Under the pieces are notes generated by a model. The model ran no database searches. It saw nothing but the letters and a program-made list of their open reading frames with translations, and was not told where the DNA came from. Below, in pieces: positions 34,948 to 43,457 of a DNA stretch of 64,000 bases. Origin of the DNA: Stagnimonas sp. (GTDB lineage Bacteria; Pseudomonadota; Gammaproteobacteria; Nevskiales; Nevskiaceae). The stretch lies in the NCBI GenBank assembly GCA_030696045.1, contig JAUYNO010000036.1, forward strand, positions 1 through 64,000, given 5' to 3'. Position 1 is the stretch's first letter; each line of letters begins with the position of its first letter. The position numbers and the translations under genes are program-made.

Positions 34948-35954
34948 CAAGGGTAGCTGCCGCTGAAGGCGTATTGCAGACCCAACGCCAGCCCGGTGCT
35001 GTCACCGCCCGCGCCGGACACCTGGCGGGCGGCGACATAGCCCAGCAGTTCGGCGCCGAACTGGTGGAACAGACCGAGGCTGATGCCATTGCCGTCGGCG
35101 CCGGTGTCGGCGCGGTTGCCCCAGGCCAGGGCCAGCCGGTTGCTCGGGTTCAGGGCATAGCTGCCGGACAGCAGGCGGTAGTGGCCGCTGGCGGGGTCCT
35201 CGCCCAGTTCCAGCCATTCCCAGGACAGACCCAGGCTCCAGGCCGCACGGTGCAGACGGCCGTAGCCGCGCAGCGCCGAGCCGGACTGACCGGGACTGAC
35301 CGCTTCGCCGCCAAGGTCGAGATACTGCAGTCCAGCATCGAGACCCGCTTCCTCGCCGCTGTAGTTGAAGCCCAGACCGTAGTCGGGCCGGCCGCGTCCG
35401 CCGTCGGCATCGTCCTGGTCATCGAGATAGACCGCGAGGTTGCCGCCGAAGCCACTGTGGCGCGGCGAGCGCCAGGCCAGGCTGCCGGGCACCGAGCCGT
35501 TGCTGAACGCCGACAGGCCGAAGCTGGCGCCCTCGCGGCCGCGGCCGGCGTCGATGCCGGCGATCGAGGTGTCGTGGAAGGGATCCAGCGCGAGACCGCT
35601 CAGCTTGTAATCGCTGCTGGCGCGGCCGGCCAGCAGCTCGCCCCAGGGACCGGCCAGGCCGAGATGGAACTCGCGCACGGCTTCCACGCCCTCGGCCTCG
35701 CTGGCGGCGCCGCGCTCGTAGTAGGCGCTGACCTGCCAGTCGGCGGACAGCGCGCTGGCCGCACTCAGGAACAGGCGCGAGGCATTGTTGTCCAGGCGCG
35801 GCCCGCCGTCGCCGTCCTCGCGGTGCGCCAGCGAGGCGCCGACCACGCCGCCGAACTCGAGTTCGGGGCTGGCAGCACCGGCGGGCGCGAGACCGCTCAG
35901 CGCCAGCAGGCAGAGGACAGGAAGGCAGCGGCCGAGGCCGGGCAGGGACTTCAT
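34947..35954 (-). CDS. Gram-negative porin (Porin_4-like)
   Basis: 335 residues. The signal peptide ends AGA/ASPE. The N-terminus has DNNASRLFLSAAS, close to the DNNASRLG hallmark of general porins, and the rest is an alternating barrel pattern ending in YAFSGSYP. It overlaps the DoxX-like gene by 4 bp (ATGA) and the composite gene by a TGATG. It would form a trimeric outer-membrane channel. In this operon, with periplasmic peroxidases and a propeller/metalloenzyme composite, it may admit small polar substrates or products. Confidence 0.75.
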   Translation of the reverse strand: MKSLPGLGRCLPVLCLLALSGLAPAGAASPELEFGGVVGASLAHREDGDGGPRLDNNASRLFLSAASALSADWQVSAYYERGAASEAEGVEAVREFHLGLAGPWGELLAGRASSDYKLSGLALDPFHDTSIAGIDAGRGREGASFGLSAFSNGSVPGSLAWRSPRHSGFGGNLAVYLDDQDDADGGRGRPDYGLGFNYSGEEAGLDAGLQYLDLGGEAVSPGQSGSALRGYGRLHRAAWSLGLSWEWLELGEDPASGHYRLLSGSYALNPSNRLALAWGNRADTGADGNGISLGLFHQFGAELLGYVAARQVSGAGGDSTGLALGLQYAFSGSYP

Positions 35955-37114
35955 CGGGGGGACTCCGGAGCAGTGGGGTTTTCGGGTTTGAGGGGCAACA
36001 GCGGGCGCAGCAGCGGCGCTAACAAGCGGCGATCCAGCTGCCGGAGCGGCTCGGCCAACAGCAACAGGGCCACCCAGACGCAGTTGGCGAACGGCGCCGG
36101 CAGCCAGAAGCCGGCCGGGGGATGGGGCGGTTGGTGGCCGCGCCGCGCGAGCAGGCGCTGGTAACTCGGCTCGGCACCGCGACCGAGGCAGAGCAGGGGC
36201 AGCAGGGCGGCCAGCAGCGGCGCGTGGCCGGCGGCCTCGAGCAGGGCCGAGTCGGTGTCACCCAGCCACAGGAAGTAGCTGTTGCTGGCGAGCAGGAAGC
36301 CCAGCAGCGCCAGGCCATTGAGACGGTTGAGCGCGCCGGTCAGGAATAGCCCGCCGAACAGCAACTCGACATAGCCGGCGGAGAGCACGAACAGCCGGTC
36401 CGGGAAATCTAGACCCAGTGCCGCCATGAAGTTGAGCGGTGCCTGCCGCAACAACTCCAGTGCCAGCTGCGGATCAAGCAGTTTTTCGGTGCAGGCCAGG
36501 GTCACCAGACTCAGGCCCAGACAGATCCGCAGGGCGCGCAGGCGCTCGGGGTCGGGCGGCCCGCCACCCGGCTGGCCGAGCACGGCCGCGAGCCCGAGGT
36601 AGAGCAGGTATTCGCAAAAACTCTGCGCTCCGAACAGTGGCAGCAGCAGCAGACCGAGCACCGCGACCAGGCCGGCGGCAAGTGTGGGCAGCCGGTCGAG
36701 GACCAGCAGCAGGCCGGCGCCGGCCTGCATCAGCAGGGCCAGGGCGAACGACGCCCCCGTGCCGCGCAGGTGCGGCGCCAGCAGGGCGCCGTCGAAGCTG
36801 CTGGAGAGCAGGGCGACGCCGAGCAGCAACTGCATGGCCCGGCGGATCAGGGGCCAGTGCCGCAGCCCATGGTGGCAGCAGATCCGGCCACCCGGCGCCC
36901 GGCGTAGCAGCAGGTCGAGCTGGCGCGCCAGCAGCAGGGCGCCGACCAGCAGTTCCAGGCCGATCACCACCGCCGCCTCGCGCAGCGAGTACGGCGGCAC
37001 CGGCGGCAGGTGGGCGGCGCCCAGCGCCGGGTGCAGCCATTTCACATGGGCGCTCGCCGCCGGCAGCCAGAGCAGCAGCGGCAGCGCCAGCAGCGCGTGG
37101 CGCCCGCTAGCCAT
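35951..37114 (-). CDS. DoxX-like multi-spanning membrane protein
   Basis: 387 residues from ATG 37114, which overlaps the previous stop by 8 bp. The N-terminus has a signal-like segment ending ASA/AHVKW, then about nine hydrophobic segments. The middle SLVTLACTEKLLDPQLALELL and the following FVLSAGYVELLFGG look like the DoxX/SURF4-type quinone-associated membrane family. The family contains respiratory or thiosulfate:quinone oxidoreductase subunits, so electron transfer with the neighbouring di-haem peroxidases is possible. Substrate and direction are unknown. Confidence 0.65.
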   Translation of the reverse strand: MASGRHALLALPLLLWLPAASAHVKWLHPALGAAHLPPVPPYSLREAAVVIGLELLVGALLLARQLDLLLRRAPGGRICCHHGLRHWPLIRRAMQLLLGVALLSSSFDGALLAPHLRGTGASFALALLMQAGAGLLLVLDRLPTLAAGLVAVLGLLLLPLFGAQSFCEYLLYLGLAAVLGQPGGGPPDPERLRALRICLGLSLVTLACTEKLLDPQLALELLRQAPLNFMAALGLDFPDRLFVLSAGYVELLFGGLFLTGALNRLNGLALLGFLLASNSYFLWLGDTDSALLEAAGHAPLLAALLPLLCLGRGAEPSYQRLLARRGHQPPHPPAGFWLPAPFANCVWVALLLLAEPLRQLDRRLLAPLLRPLLPLKPENPTAPESPR

Positions 37115-37562
37115 CGACGAACTGCTCGGCCGCAACCGGCCGGCCCTGGGTGTGGAGTTCGGCGTGGTCGTTGCCATTGAGCGTGACCCGCAGCCGGTGC
37201 CGGCCCGGCGGCAGCGGCGGCAGATGGGTCCAGGGCCCGTAGAGGCGCGCCAGTTTCTGGCCGTTGAGATAGAGATGGGCGTGCCCCTCGCCCAGTACCG
37301 GCGCCCGGTTGACCTTGTCCGGCGCGAAGCGGAAGCGGCTGGTGCGCAGGTGCAGGTTCCAGCCGCTCTCGGCATCGGGCCGCAGCTCCAGGGCCAGCGC
37401 CGGCACCCGCGCGGGATCGGTGATGTCCAGGCGACCGTGCCGGCATTGCAGGGGCGGCGCCGGCAGGGCCTCGGCGGCGGCGCGCAGCTGGTGCAGCTGC
37501 CAGGCGGCGAGCAGGGCCGCCGGCAGCAGCAGCAGGCCCCGGCGGGAGCGCAGCTCAGCCAC
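37107..37562 (-). CDS. Small periplasmic protein with HAHLYLNG motif
   Basis: 151 residues from a GTG at 37562 that overlaps the stop of the di-haem protein by 8 bp. One N-terminal membrane anchor is followed by a beta-sandwich-like domain with GEGHAHLYLNGQKLARLYGP and LNGNDHAELHTQG. The His-rich strand motif recurs in uncharacterised periplasmic proteins that sit beside copper- or haem-handling genes, so metal binding is possible, but I cannot name the family. Tight overlap on both sides marks it as part of one operon. Confidence 0.6.
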   Translation of the reverse strand: MAELRSRRGLLLLPAALLAAWQLHQLRAAAEALPAPPLQCRHGRLDITDPARVPALALELRPDAESGWNLHLRTSRFRFAPDKVNRAPVLGEGHAHLYLNGQKLARLYGPWTHLPPLPPGRHRLRVTLNGNDHAELHTQGRPVAAEQFVDG

Positions 37563-40365
37563 GGCGACGGCGGACCAGGACGAGGCTCAGCAGCAGCAGG
37601 GCGCTGCTACCGAGGGCGCCACCGGTGGTTTCGGCAGCGGGCGCAGCCGGCGGCGCGGTACCGGCGGCCTGGTCCTCGCCGTCGAGCTGACCGTCGAGAT
37701 CGCGGTCGATACCGATACGCGCGCCATTGCCCGGCGGCACCGCCGTGAACGTGAGTGTCTGGCCCTCGACCTCGGCCAGCGCCAGCAGGGCGGTGGTGGT
37801 GAAGGGCGGCTCGCTGGCGCGGTCGCCGCGCCACTGGCCGTCCTGGTACAGAGCGCCGCGCGCCGCGCCGTCCCAGACGCCCTTCACCACCAGCTCGGCC
37901 TCGCCAGCCTCGGCGCGGGCGATCAGGAGCGCCAGGCGCTCCTGCACCGAGGGGTCGTCGAGGCGGTCGGCCGAGACCGAGAGCTGCTGGCCGACGATGG
38001 GCGCGAGGCCGGTGTCTAGGCTGAGGATGAAGGCCTCGACATTGGCCTTCTTCTCCGCCGGGGTCAGGCCATTGCTGTTGGGCAGCGGCGAGAACAGGTT
38101 CTGCGGATGCTCCAGGAAGGTAGCGATGCTGGAGATGCTGCCGTCGTGGGTGTAACCGAAGCCGCGCACCTGCTCGCCGACCAGGGCTTCGGCGGCGCCA
38201 GTGATGGTGCCGGCGGCGACGCCGAACATGCCGACCTTCTGGTACAGGTTGCGCAGCTGAGCGATCTTGAAATCGTCCTGCTCGGAACTGATCTGCGCGG
38301 TCTGCGCGATGGCGCCGGTGGTGGTCTGCGGCAGGGCGTGGCAGGAGCCGCAGGCCTGGTTGTCGTCCGGGATCGGTACGAATTCGTTGTCGTTCCAGAG
38401 GCTGCGGCCGGCGGCCTCGGCGGCGCTGTCCTGGTTGTCCAGGCCTTTGATCGGGTTGGGCGGGTAGCGCACTTGCAGCATGAAGTCGGCGAAGGCCTGC
38501 ATGTCGGCAGCGTTCAACTGCTCGGCGCGGCCCTGCAGGCCGGTGAAGGCGGGATTGAAGCGCAGGAAGGCGGCGTTCTCGTCCAGATAGTCGCCGTCGG
38601 GATCGACCTCGCCGTCCAGGCTTAGCGCGCCGGTTTTGTCGCCGCGCCAGTGCATGGGGCCGGAGCCGGTCAGGCCGCGCAGGCTCTGGGTGGTCATCGG
38701 CCCCTTCATCGGGTGGAAGGGCGTACCAGGCTGGCCTGCCGGTCCGAGCAGTCCGCCCAGGCCACCGAGCAGCGCGGTAGCGGCCGGATTGCGGACATTC
38801 GGATTCGGCGTCACCACGCCGAAGGGATTGCCGAGGTCCCAGGCGATCTGATCCAGATCGCCGAACAAATGGCAGGAATGGCAGGAGACGTCGCCGTGGC
38901 CGGAGGTGGTGCTGGCGTCGTAGAGAAACTGGCGGCCCAGGGTGATGGACGCCGGCTCCGGGTTGTAGGGCAGCGGCAGGGTGCTGACGCTGCGTCGCGC
39001 GGGATCGGCCGGATGTTCGACCCAGGACAGGCTCTGGTCTAGGCGGTTCATCACATACAGGCGGTCGCGACCGGCATCGAGTGCCAGGCCGCTGGGCCCC
39101 ATGCCGACACGAATCAGGCCCTTGACCACCTGTCCGCTTTCCAGGGCGTCAGTGTCGAACACGCCGATCTTGCCGGAGCCGAAGCCGGCGACATATACGG
39201 TCTGGCCATCCGCCGAAAACACCATATCCATCGGCGTCGCCAGGCTCTGGTCGATTTCCACTTGCGGCCCGGTGCCGGTCGCGTAGTCGATGTGCGGATT
39301 CAGGTGCACCGCCTGCACCGCGCGGGCGCTGTTGCCGTCGATGATGCTGATACGGTTGGGCGCGAAGCGGCCGCTGAGCACGGGCTCGAAGCGTTGCTCG
39401 TTGAGCGCCTCGGTATTGCTGGCGTAGAGCCGGCCGTTGCTCGGCCGGACGGCCAAGTTGTAGATCACCGTGCCGACCCCCGACACGGCGGATACCACGC
39501 TGGGCAGATCGGCCTTGGCGTCGATGCGGAAGACGTCGTAGTCCGGCAGCGAGAACGGCACCTGGGCCGACCAGTCGCGATCCAGTTCATCCAGCCAGTT
39601 CCCGCTTTTCAGGCGCACGATCAGACCGACCTCGGGCCAGTCCGGTGTGGCGCCTTCGGGCGGTGGCGGCAAGCCGCCATTGCCCGAGACCAGGGGCTGA
39701 GCCAGGGTGGTGGTCTGATTGCCGCTGGCGAACACGGCGGCGTAGACGGTGGCGCCATCGGGCGAGGCGGCGAGGGCACGCGGGGTATCGCCGAACAGCT
39801 GGACGATGGTCAGCGGAGTGCCCCCCAACGGCGCGCCAAGTTGATCGGCATCGAACACCCAGACATCGGCGCGGCCGACACCCTCGGTGCTCAACTGTGG
39901 ATCGCCGGGGCGGTTCTGGCCACGGTGGGCGGCGCTGATGAAGGCGCGGTCGCGCTGCTCGCCGGCGAAGACAATGTCGCGCGGCTCGTCGCCGACCAGC
40001 AGAGTGCGGGTGACTTGCGAGAGGCCGGGTTGATCCGGATTGATCTCGACGATGCTGATGCTGTCGGAGAGGTGGTTGACCACCCAGGCTTCGGTGCGGC
40101 CTTCGTGCTCGCGCAGGGCGACGGCCACCGGTTCCAGGCCGACTGGGATTTCGGCTTCGAGGACGAGGCCGCTGTCGCTGGCGCGGTAGACGGTCAGCCG
40201 GTTGTCGGGCGTGTTGACCGCGTACAGGCGGCTGCCGTCGGCGGACAGCGCCAACGGCCGCACATGGGCGGATTCAAAGGCGGTGAAGGGCTCGGCGGCG
40301 CCCGCGCTGGCGGTCGCCAGGCACAGCAGGCTGGCGCCCAACAGGCTGGGCAGCTGGATGCGCAT
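37555..40365 (-). CDS. Propeller-fused di-haem cytochrome c peroxidase (MauG-like) with GlyGly-CTERM tail, copy 1
   Basis: 936 residues from ATG 40365, with a signal peptide ending AGAA. Residues about 30-470 form a YVTN-type beta-propeller (VRPLALSADG, RLYAVNTPDN repeats). They are followed by a di-haem domain with CHSCH at 495-499 and CGSCH at 672-676. The C-terminus reads ETTGGALG, a hydrophobic run, then RRRR, a clear GlyGly-CTERM signal, so it should be attached to or released at the cell surface after rhombosortase cleavage. The fold reduces peroxide or oxidises a protein or organic substrate. It is a tandem duplicate of the next gene, 17 bp away. Confidence 0.85.
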   Translation of the reverse strand: MRIQLPSLLGASLLCLATASAGAAEPFTAFESAHVRPLALSADGSRLYAVNTPDNRLTVYRASDSGLVLEAEIPVGLEPVAVALREHEGRTEAWVVNHLSDSISIVEINPDQPGLSQVTRTLLVGDEPRDIVFAGEQRDRAFISAAHRGQNRPGDPQLSTEGVGRADVWVFDADQLGAPLGGTPLTIVQLFGDTPRALAASPDGATVYAAVFASGNQTTTLAQPLVSGNGGLPPPPEGATPDWPEVGLIVRLKSGNWLDELDRDWSAQVPFSLPDYDVFRIDAKADLPSVVSAVSGVGTVIYNLAVRPSNGRLYASNTEALNEQRFEPVLSGRFAPNRISIIDGNSARAVQAVHLNPHIDYATGTGPQVEIDQSLATPMDMVFSADGQTVYVAGFGSGKIGVFDTDALESGQVVKGLIRVGMGPSGLALDAGRDRLYVMNRLDQSLSWVEHPADPARRSVSTLPLPYNPEPASITLGRQFLYDASTTSGHGDVSCHSCHLFGDLDQIAWDLGNPFGVVTPNPNVRNPAATALLGGLGGLLGPAGQPGTPFHPMKGPMTTQSLRGLTGSGPMHWRGDKTGALSLDGEVDPDGDYLDENAAFLRFNPAFTGLQGRAEQLNAADMQAFADFMLQVRYPPNPIKGLDNQDSAAEAAGRSLWNDNEFVPIPDDNQACGSCHALPQTTTGAIAQTAQISSEQDDFKIAQLRNLYQKVGMFGVAAGTITGAAEALVGEQVRGFGYTHDGSISSIATFLEHPQNLFSPLPNSNGLTPAEKKANVEAFILSLDTGLAPIVGQQLSVSADRLDDPSVQERLALLIARAEAGEAELVVKGVWDGAARGALYQDGQWRGDRASEPPFTTTALLALAEVEGQTLTFTAVPPGNGARIGIDRDLDGQLDGEDQAAGTAPPAAPAAETTGGALGSSALLLLSLVLVRRRRG

Positions 40366-40381
40366 GGCTGGTTCCCCTGGC

Positions 40382-43234
40382 TTAGCGCTGTGGCTGGGGA
40401 TGACCGAGTGGTGGGGTTCGGCGTCGCTGCCGGCCCAGCAGCAGGAGCACCAGCAAGGACAGCAGCAGCGACGGGTCCAGCACGCCGCCACGGTTGCCGC
40501 CTTCCTCGGCGCTGGGATCGGCGGGAGCCGGGCTGGCGGCCTTGGCGTCGCCGTCGAGTACGCCATCGAGGTCGCGGTCGATGCCGATGCGCTCGCCATC
40601 CCCGGGCGGGACCGCCGTCAGCGTCAGCGTCTGGCCCTCGACCGCCGCCAGTTCCAGCAACTGCGGGCTGGACAGCGCCGGCTCAGCGGCTCGGTCGGTA
40701 CGGAACTGGCCGCCGGGCTGATACAGGGCGCCGCGCGCGGCGCCGTCCCACCAGCCCTTGACCACCAGTTCGGCATCGCCGGCCTCGGCGCGCGCCAGCA
40801 GCAGGGTCAGGCGGTCCAGCACGGCGGTGTCTTCGGCAGTCGCTGGCGACAGCGTCAACTGCTGGCCGACGATGGGCTTGAGACCGGTGTCGGTGGCCAG
40901 GATGAAGGCCTCCAGCGCCGCCCGGCGGTCTGGCGAAATGGCCGGCGCGGTGGGGTCGGGGATCGGATTGCCGGCGGTCGGGAACGGCAGGAAGGTGAAG
41001 TTGTGTAGGAAGGTGTCGATGGTGTCGATGCTGCCGTCGTGGGTGAAGCCGAAGCCGCGCACCTGGTCGCCCAGGTAGTTGGGCAGCGCGAGCGTGATCT
41101 GGCCCTGCAGCGACAGCGTCATGCCCAGCGGCACGCCAAACTTGCCGACCCTCGTGTACATGTTGCGGAAGTGCGGAATCTTGAAAAACCGCGTGGTCTC
41201 GAAGCCGGCGGAGGCGGCGAGACCGGTAGTCGTGATCGGCAACTGGTGGCATTCGTTGCAGGCGAAGGCGCCGGCAAACGCGGTCGCGTCGTCCATGTAG
41301 ATTTCGCGGCCCTCCGCCTCCAGTTCGCTGTCGGCGTTGTCGAGTGCCTTGATCGGACTGGGCGGGTAGCGCACCTTGAGGGCGAAGTTCGCATAGGCGT
41401 CCATCTGCTCGGTGCCGAGTTCCTCGGCGCGTCCCTGCAGGCCGACGAAGGCGCCGTTGAAACGCAGGAAGGCCGCGTGCTCGTCGAGAAAATCGCCGTT
41501 GGGATCAATCGCGCCGTCCAGGCCCAGGCCGCCGGTCTTGTCGCCGCGCCAATGCATCGGCCCGGCATCGGCCATGCCGCGCAGGCTCTGCGTCGTCATC
41601 GGCCCCTTCATCGGGTGAAAAGTCTCATCCAGGGCCTGGTTGCCGACACCGGTCACGTTGGCCTTCTCGTTCGGATTCTGCGTGACCGAGCCGAAGGGGT
41701 TGCCCAGATCCCAGGCCAGGTGGTCGGTGTCGGCGAACACATGGCAGGTGTGGCAGGACAGATCGCCGTGGCCGGAGCTGATGCGGGCGTCGTAGAGGAA
41801 CTGGCGACCGTCCTTGACCGCCTGCGGGGTCGGGTCGTAGGGCAGCGCGACGCGCGCCAGCTCCTTGCGCTTTTCGGCCTTGGAGGCGCTGGCGATGACG
41901 GAGATGCTGCCCTCCAGCCGGTTCATCACGTAGAGGCGATCTCGCGCGTCGTCGAGCGCAAGCCCGCTCGGACCCTGGCCGACCCGGATCATCTGCTTGT
42001 CGATCTGCCCCGACTCGAGCGCGTCGGTGCCGAACAGGCCGACGGCGTCGGAACTGAAGCCGGCGACAAAGACCCGCGCGCCGTCGGCGGAAAACACCAG
42101 GTCTGCCGGGCTCGCCAGCGACTGGTCGATCTCGACCAGGGTGCCGGTCGGCACGGAGTAGTCGATGTGCGGATTGAGATGCACCGGCGTGACCGCCCCG
42201 CCCTTGATCACCGACACGCGGTTCTGCGCGAACTTGCCGGTCATCATCGGCTCGAAGCGCACTTCGTTGAACGCCTCGGTGTTGCTCACGTAGACCGCGC
42301 CGTTGTCCGGACGCACGGCCATGTTGAACAGCATGGTGCCGACGCCAGCGATCTTCGCCGTCTCGCTCGGCGGATTCGCGGTTGCGTCGATCTGGAACAG
42401 GTCGTAGTCCGGCAGCGAGAACGGCACCAGCGCGCTCCAGTCCTTGCCGGTCTCGTCGACCCAGGTGCCATCCACGTTCTTCACGATCAGTCCGGTCACG
42501 GGCCCGTCCGGCGTCGCGCCCTCGGGCGCCGGCGGCAGGCCGCCGAAGCTCGAGACGGCCGGCGAGGGAATCGCCGTGGTCTTGCTGCCGGACGCAAACA
42601 CCGCCGCATACACGGTGCTGCCGTCCGGGGTGGCGGCCAGGGCGCGCGGCGTGTCGCCGAACAGCTGCAGGATGGTCAGCGGAGTGCCAGCCAGGGCCGC
42701 GCCGAGTTGGTTCGCGTCGAACACCCAGACATCGGCGCGACCGATGCCCTCGGTGTTCAGCTGCGAGTCGCCGGGGCGGTTCTGGCCGCGATGGGCGGCG
42801 CTGACGAAGGCGCGGTCGTGCTGCGCGCCAGCGAACACGATATCGCGCGGCTCGTCGCCAACCAGCAGGGTGCGAGTGACTTGTGAGAGCCGGGGCTGAT
42901 CCGGATTGATCTCGACCACGCTGATGCTGTCGGAAAGGTGGTTGACCACCCAAGCCTCGGTGCGGCCAGCGGCGTTGGTGCGCAGCGCTACCGCCACCGG
43001 CTCCAGGCCGACCGGAATCTCGGCTTCCAGGCTCAGGCCCGCGTCGGTGGTGCGGTAGATGGTGAGCCGGTTGTCCGGCGTGTTGACGGCATACAGCCGC
43101 TGGCCATCGCTGGACAGTGCCAGCGGCCGCACATGGGCGGACTCGAAGCTTTGAAGGGCCTGGGCCGTGTCCAGCTGGCAAAGGACCAGCGCTACCGTCA
43201 AAGCCCGAACAATTCGGGCGGCATGCCTGAGCAT
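40382..43234 (-). CDS. Propeller-fused di-haem cytochrome c peroxidase (MauG-like), copy 2
   Basis: 950 residues from ATG 43234, chosen because GGAGAGAG sits 3-10 nt upstream and gives a proper signal peptide (ending AQA/LQSF). It shares nearly every landmark with the 936-residue copy: FESAHVRPLALS, NTPDNRLT, PMKGPMTTQSLRG. Haem motifs are CHTCH at 494-498 and CNECH at 659-663. The tail has Gly-Gly, a hydrophobic run and RQRRR, a weaker GlyGly-CTERM match. It is the first gene of the operon 43234 to 31960. The pair could form a heterodimer or act on different partners. Confidence 0.83.
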   Translation of the reverse strand: MLRHAARIVRALTVALVLCQLDTAQALQSFESAHVRPLALSSDGQRLYAVNTPDNRLTIYRTTDAGLSLEAEIPVGLEPVAVALRTNAAGRTEAWVVNHLSDSISVVEINPDQPRLSQVTRTLLVGDEPRDIVFAGAQHDRAFVSAAHRGQNRPGDSQLNTEGIGRADVWVFDANQLGAALAGTPLTILQLFGDTPRALAATPDGSTVYAAVFASGSKTTAIPSPAVSSFGGLPPAPEGATPDGPVTGLIVKNVDGTWVDETGKDWSALVPFSLPDYDLFQIDATANPPSETAKIAGVGTMLFNMAVRPDNGAVYVSNTEAFNEVRFEPMMTGKFAQNRVSVIKGGAVTPVHLNPHIDYSVPTGTLVEIDQSLASPADLVFSADGARVFVAGFSSDAVGLFGTDALESGQIDKQMIRVGQGPSGLALDDARDRLYVMNRLEGSISVIASASKAEKRKELARVALPYDPTPQAVKDGRQFLYDARISSGHGDLSCHTCHVFADTDHLAWDLGNPFGSVTQNPNEKANVTGVGNQALDETFHPMKGPMTTQSLRGMADAGPMHWRGDKTGGLGLDGAIDPNGDFLDEHAAFLRFNGAFVGLQGRAEELGTEQMDAYANFALKVRYPPSPIKALDNADSELEAEGREIYMDDATAFAGAFACNECHQLPITTTGLAASAGFETTRFFKIPHFRNMYTRVGKFGVPLGMTLSLQGQITLALPNYLGDQVRGFGFTHDGSIDTIDTFLHNFTFLPFPTAGNPIPDPTAPAISPDRRAALEAFILATDTGLKPIVGQQLTLSPATAEDTAVLDRLTLLLARAEAGDAELVVKGWWDGAARGALYQPGGQFRTDRAAEPALSSPQLLELAAVEGQTLTLTAVPPGDGERIGIDRDLDGVLDGDAKAASPAPADPSAEEGGNRGGVLDPSLLLSLLVLLLLGRQRRRTPPLGHPQPQR

Positions 43235-43289
43235 TTTCTCTCTCCAGAAAGCCAGTGTTCGCACCTGTCATCCGAATTAAACGGAACGC

Positions 43290-43339
43290 AGGTATTAATA
43301 ATTGGTCTGTAGAGTCAATAAACAGGGAATCCTTGTCAA
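43290..43339 (-). promoter_or_regulatory. Candidate promoter of the peroxidase/composite operon
   Basis: Minus-strand TTGACT (43313-43318) is 15 bp from TAATAC (43292-43297), and a perfect TTGACA (43334-43339) lies just upstream but without a well-placed -10. The region is AT-rich (GGTATTAATAATTGGT) within high-GC surroundings. Spacing is imperfect, so an activator may be needed. Confidence 0.35.
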
Positions 43340-43393
43340 TGACCGCTTGTCGGTTTGCGGGCTGCTGTCCGCCCGGTCGTGCGCGGACGGCGT

Positions 43394-43416
43394 GCGCGGG
43401 GCACAAAACTCCGCGC
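43394..43416 (-). terminator. Possible hairpin terminator after the DUF445 gene
   Basis: An 8-bp near-perfect GC stem (GCGCGGGG / CTCCGCGC, 7 of 8 paired) with a 7-nt loop lies 42-64 nt beyond the stop on the minus strand. There is no T-run, so intrinsic termination is uncertain. Confidence 0.3.
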
Positions 43417-43457
43417 GGGGGTGCGCTGACCGCGCGCTGCCGCAGGCCCCGCCGGAT

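Noticed and set aside
37555-40599. A longer start for the copy-1 di-haem protein
   Set aside because: Its first 78 residues are shadow of copy 2; the ATG at 40365 starts a signal peptide.
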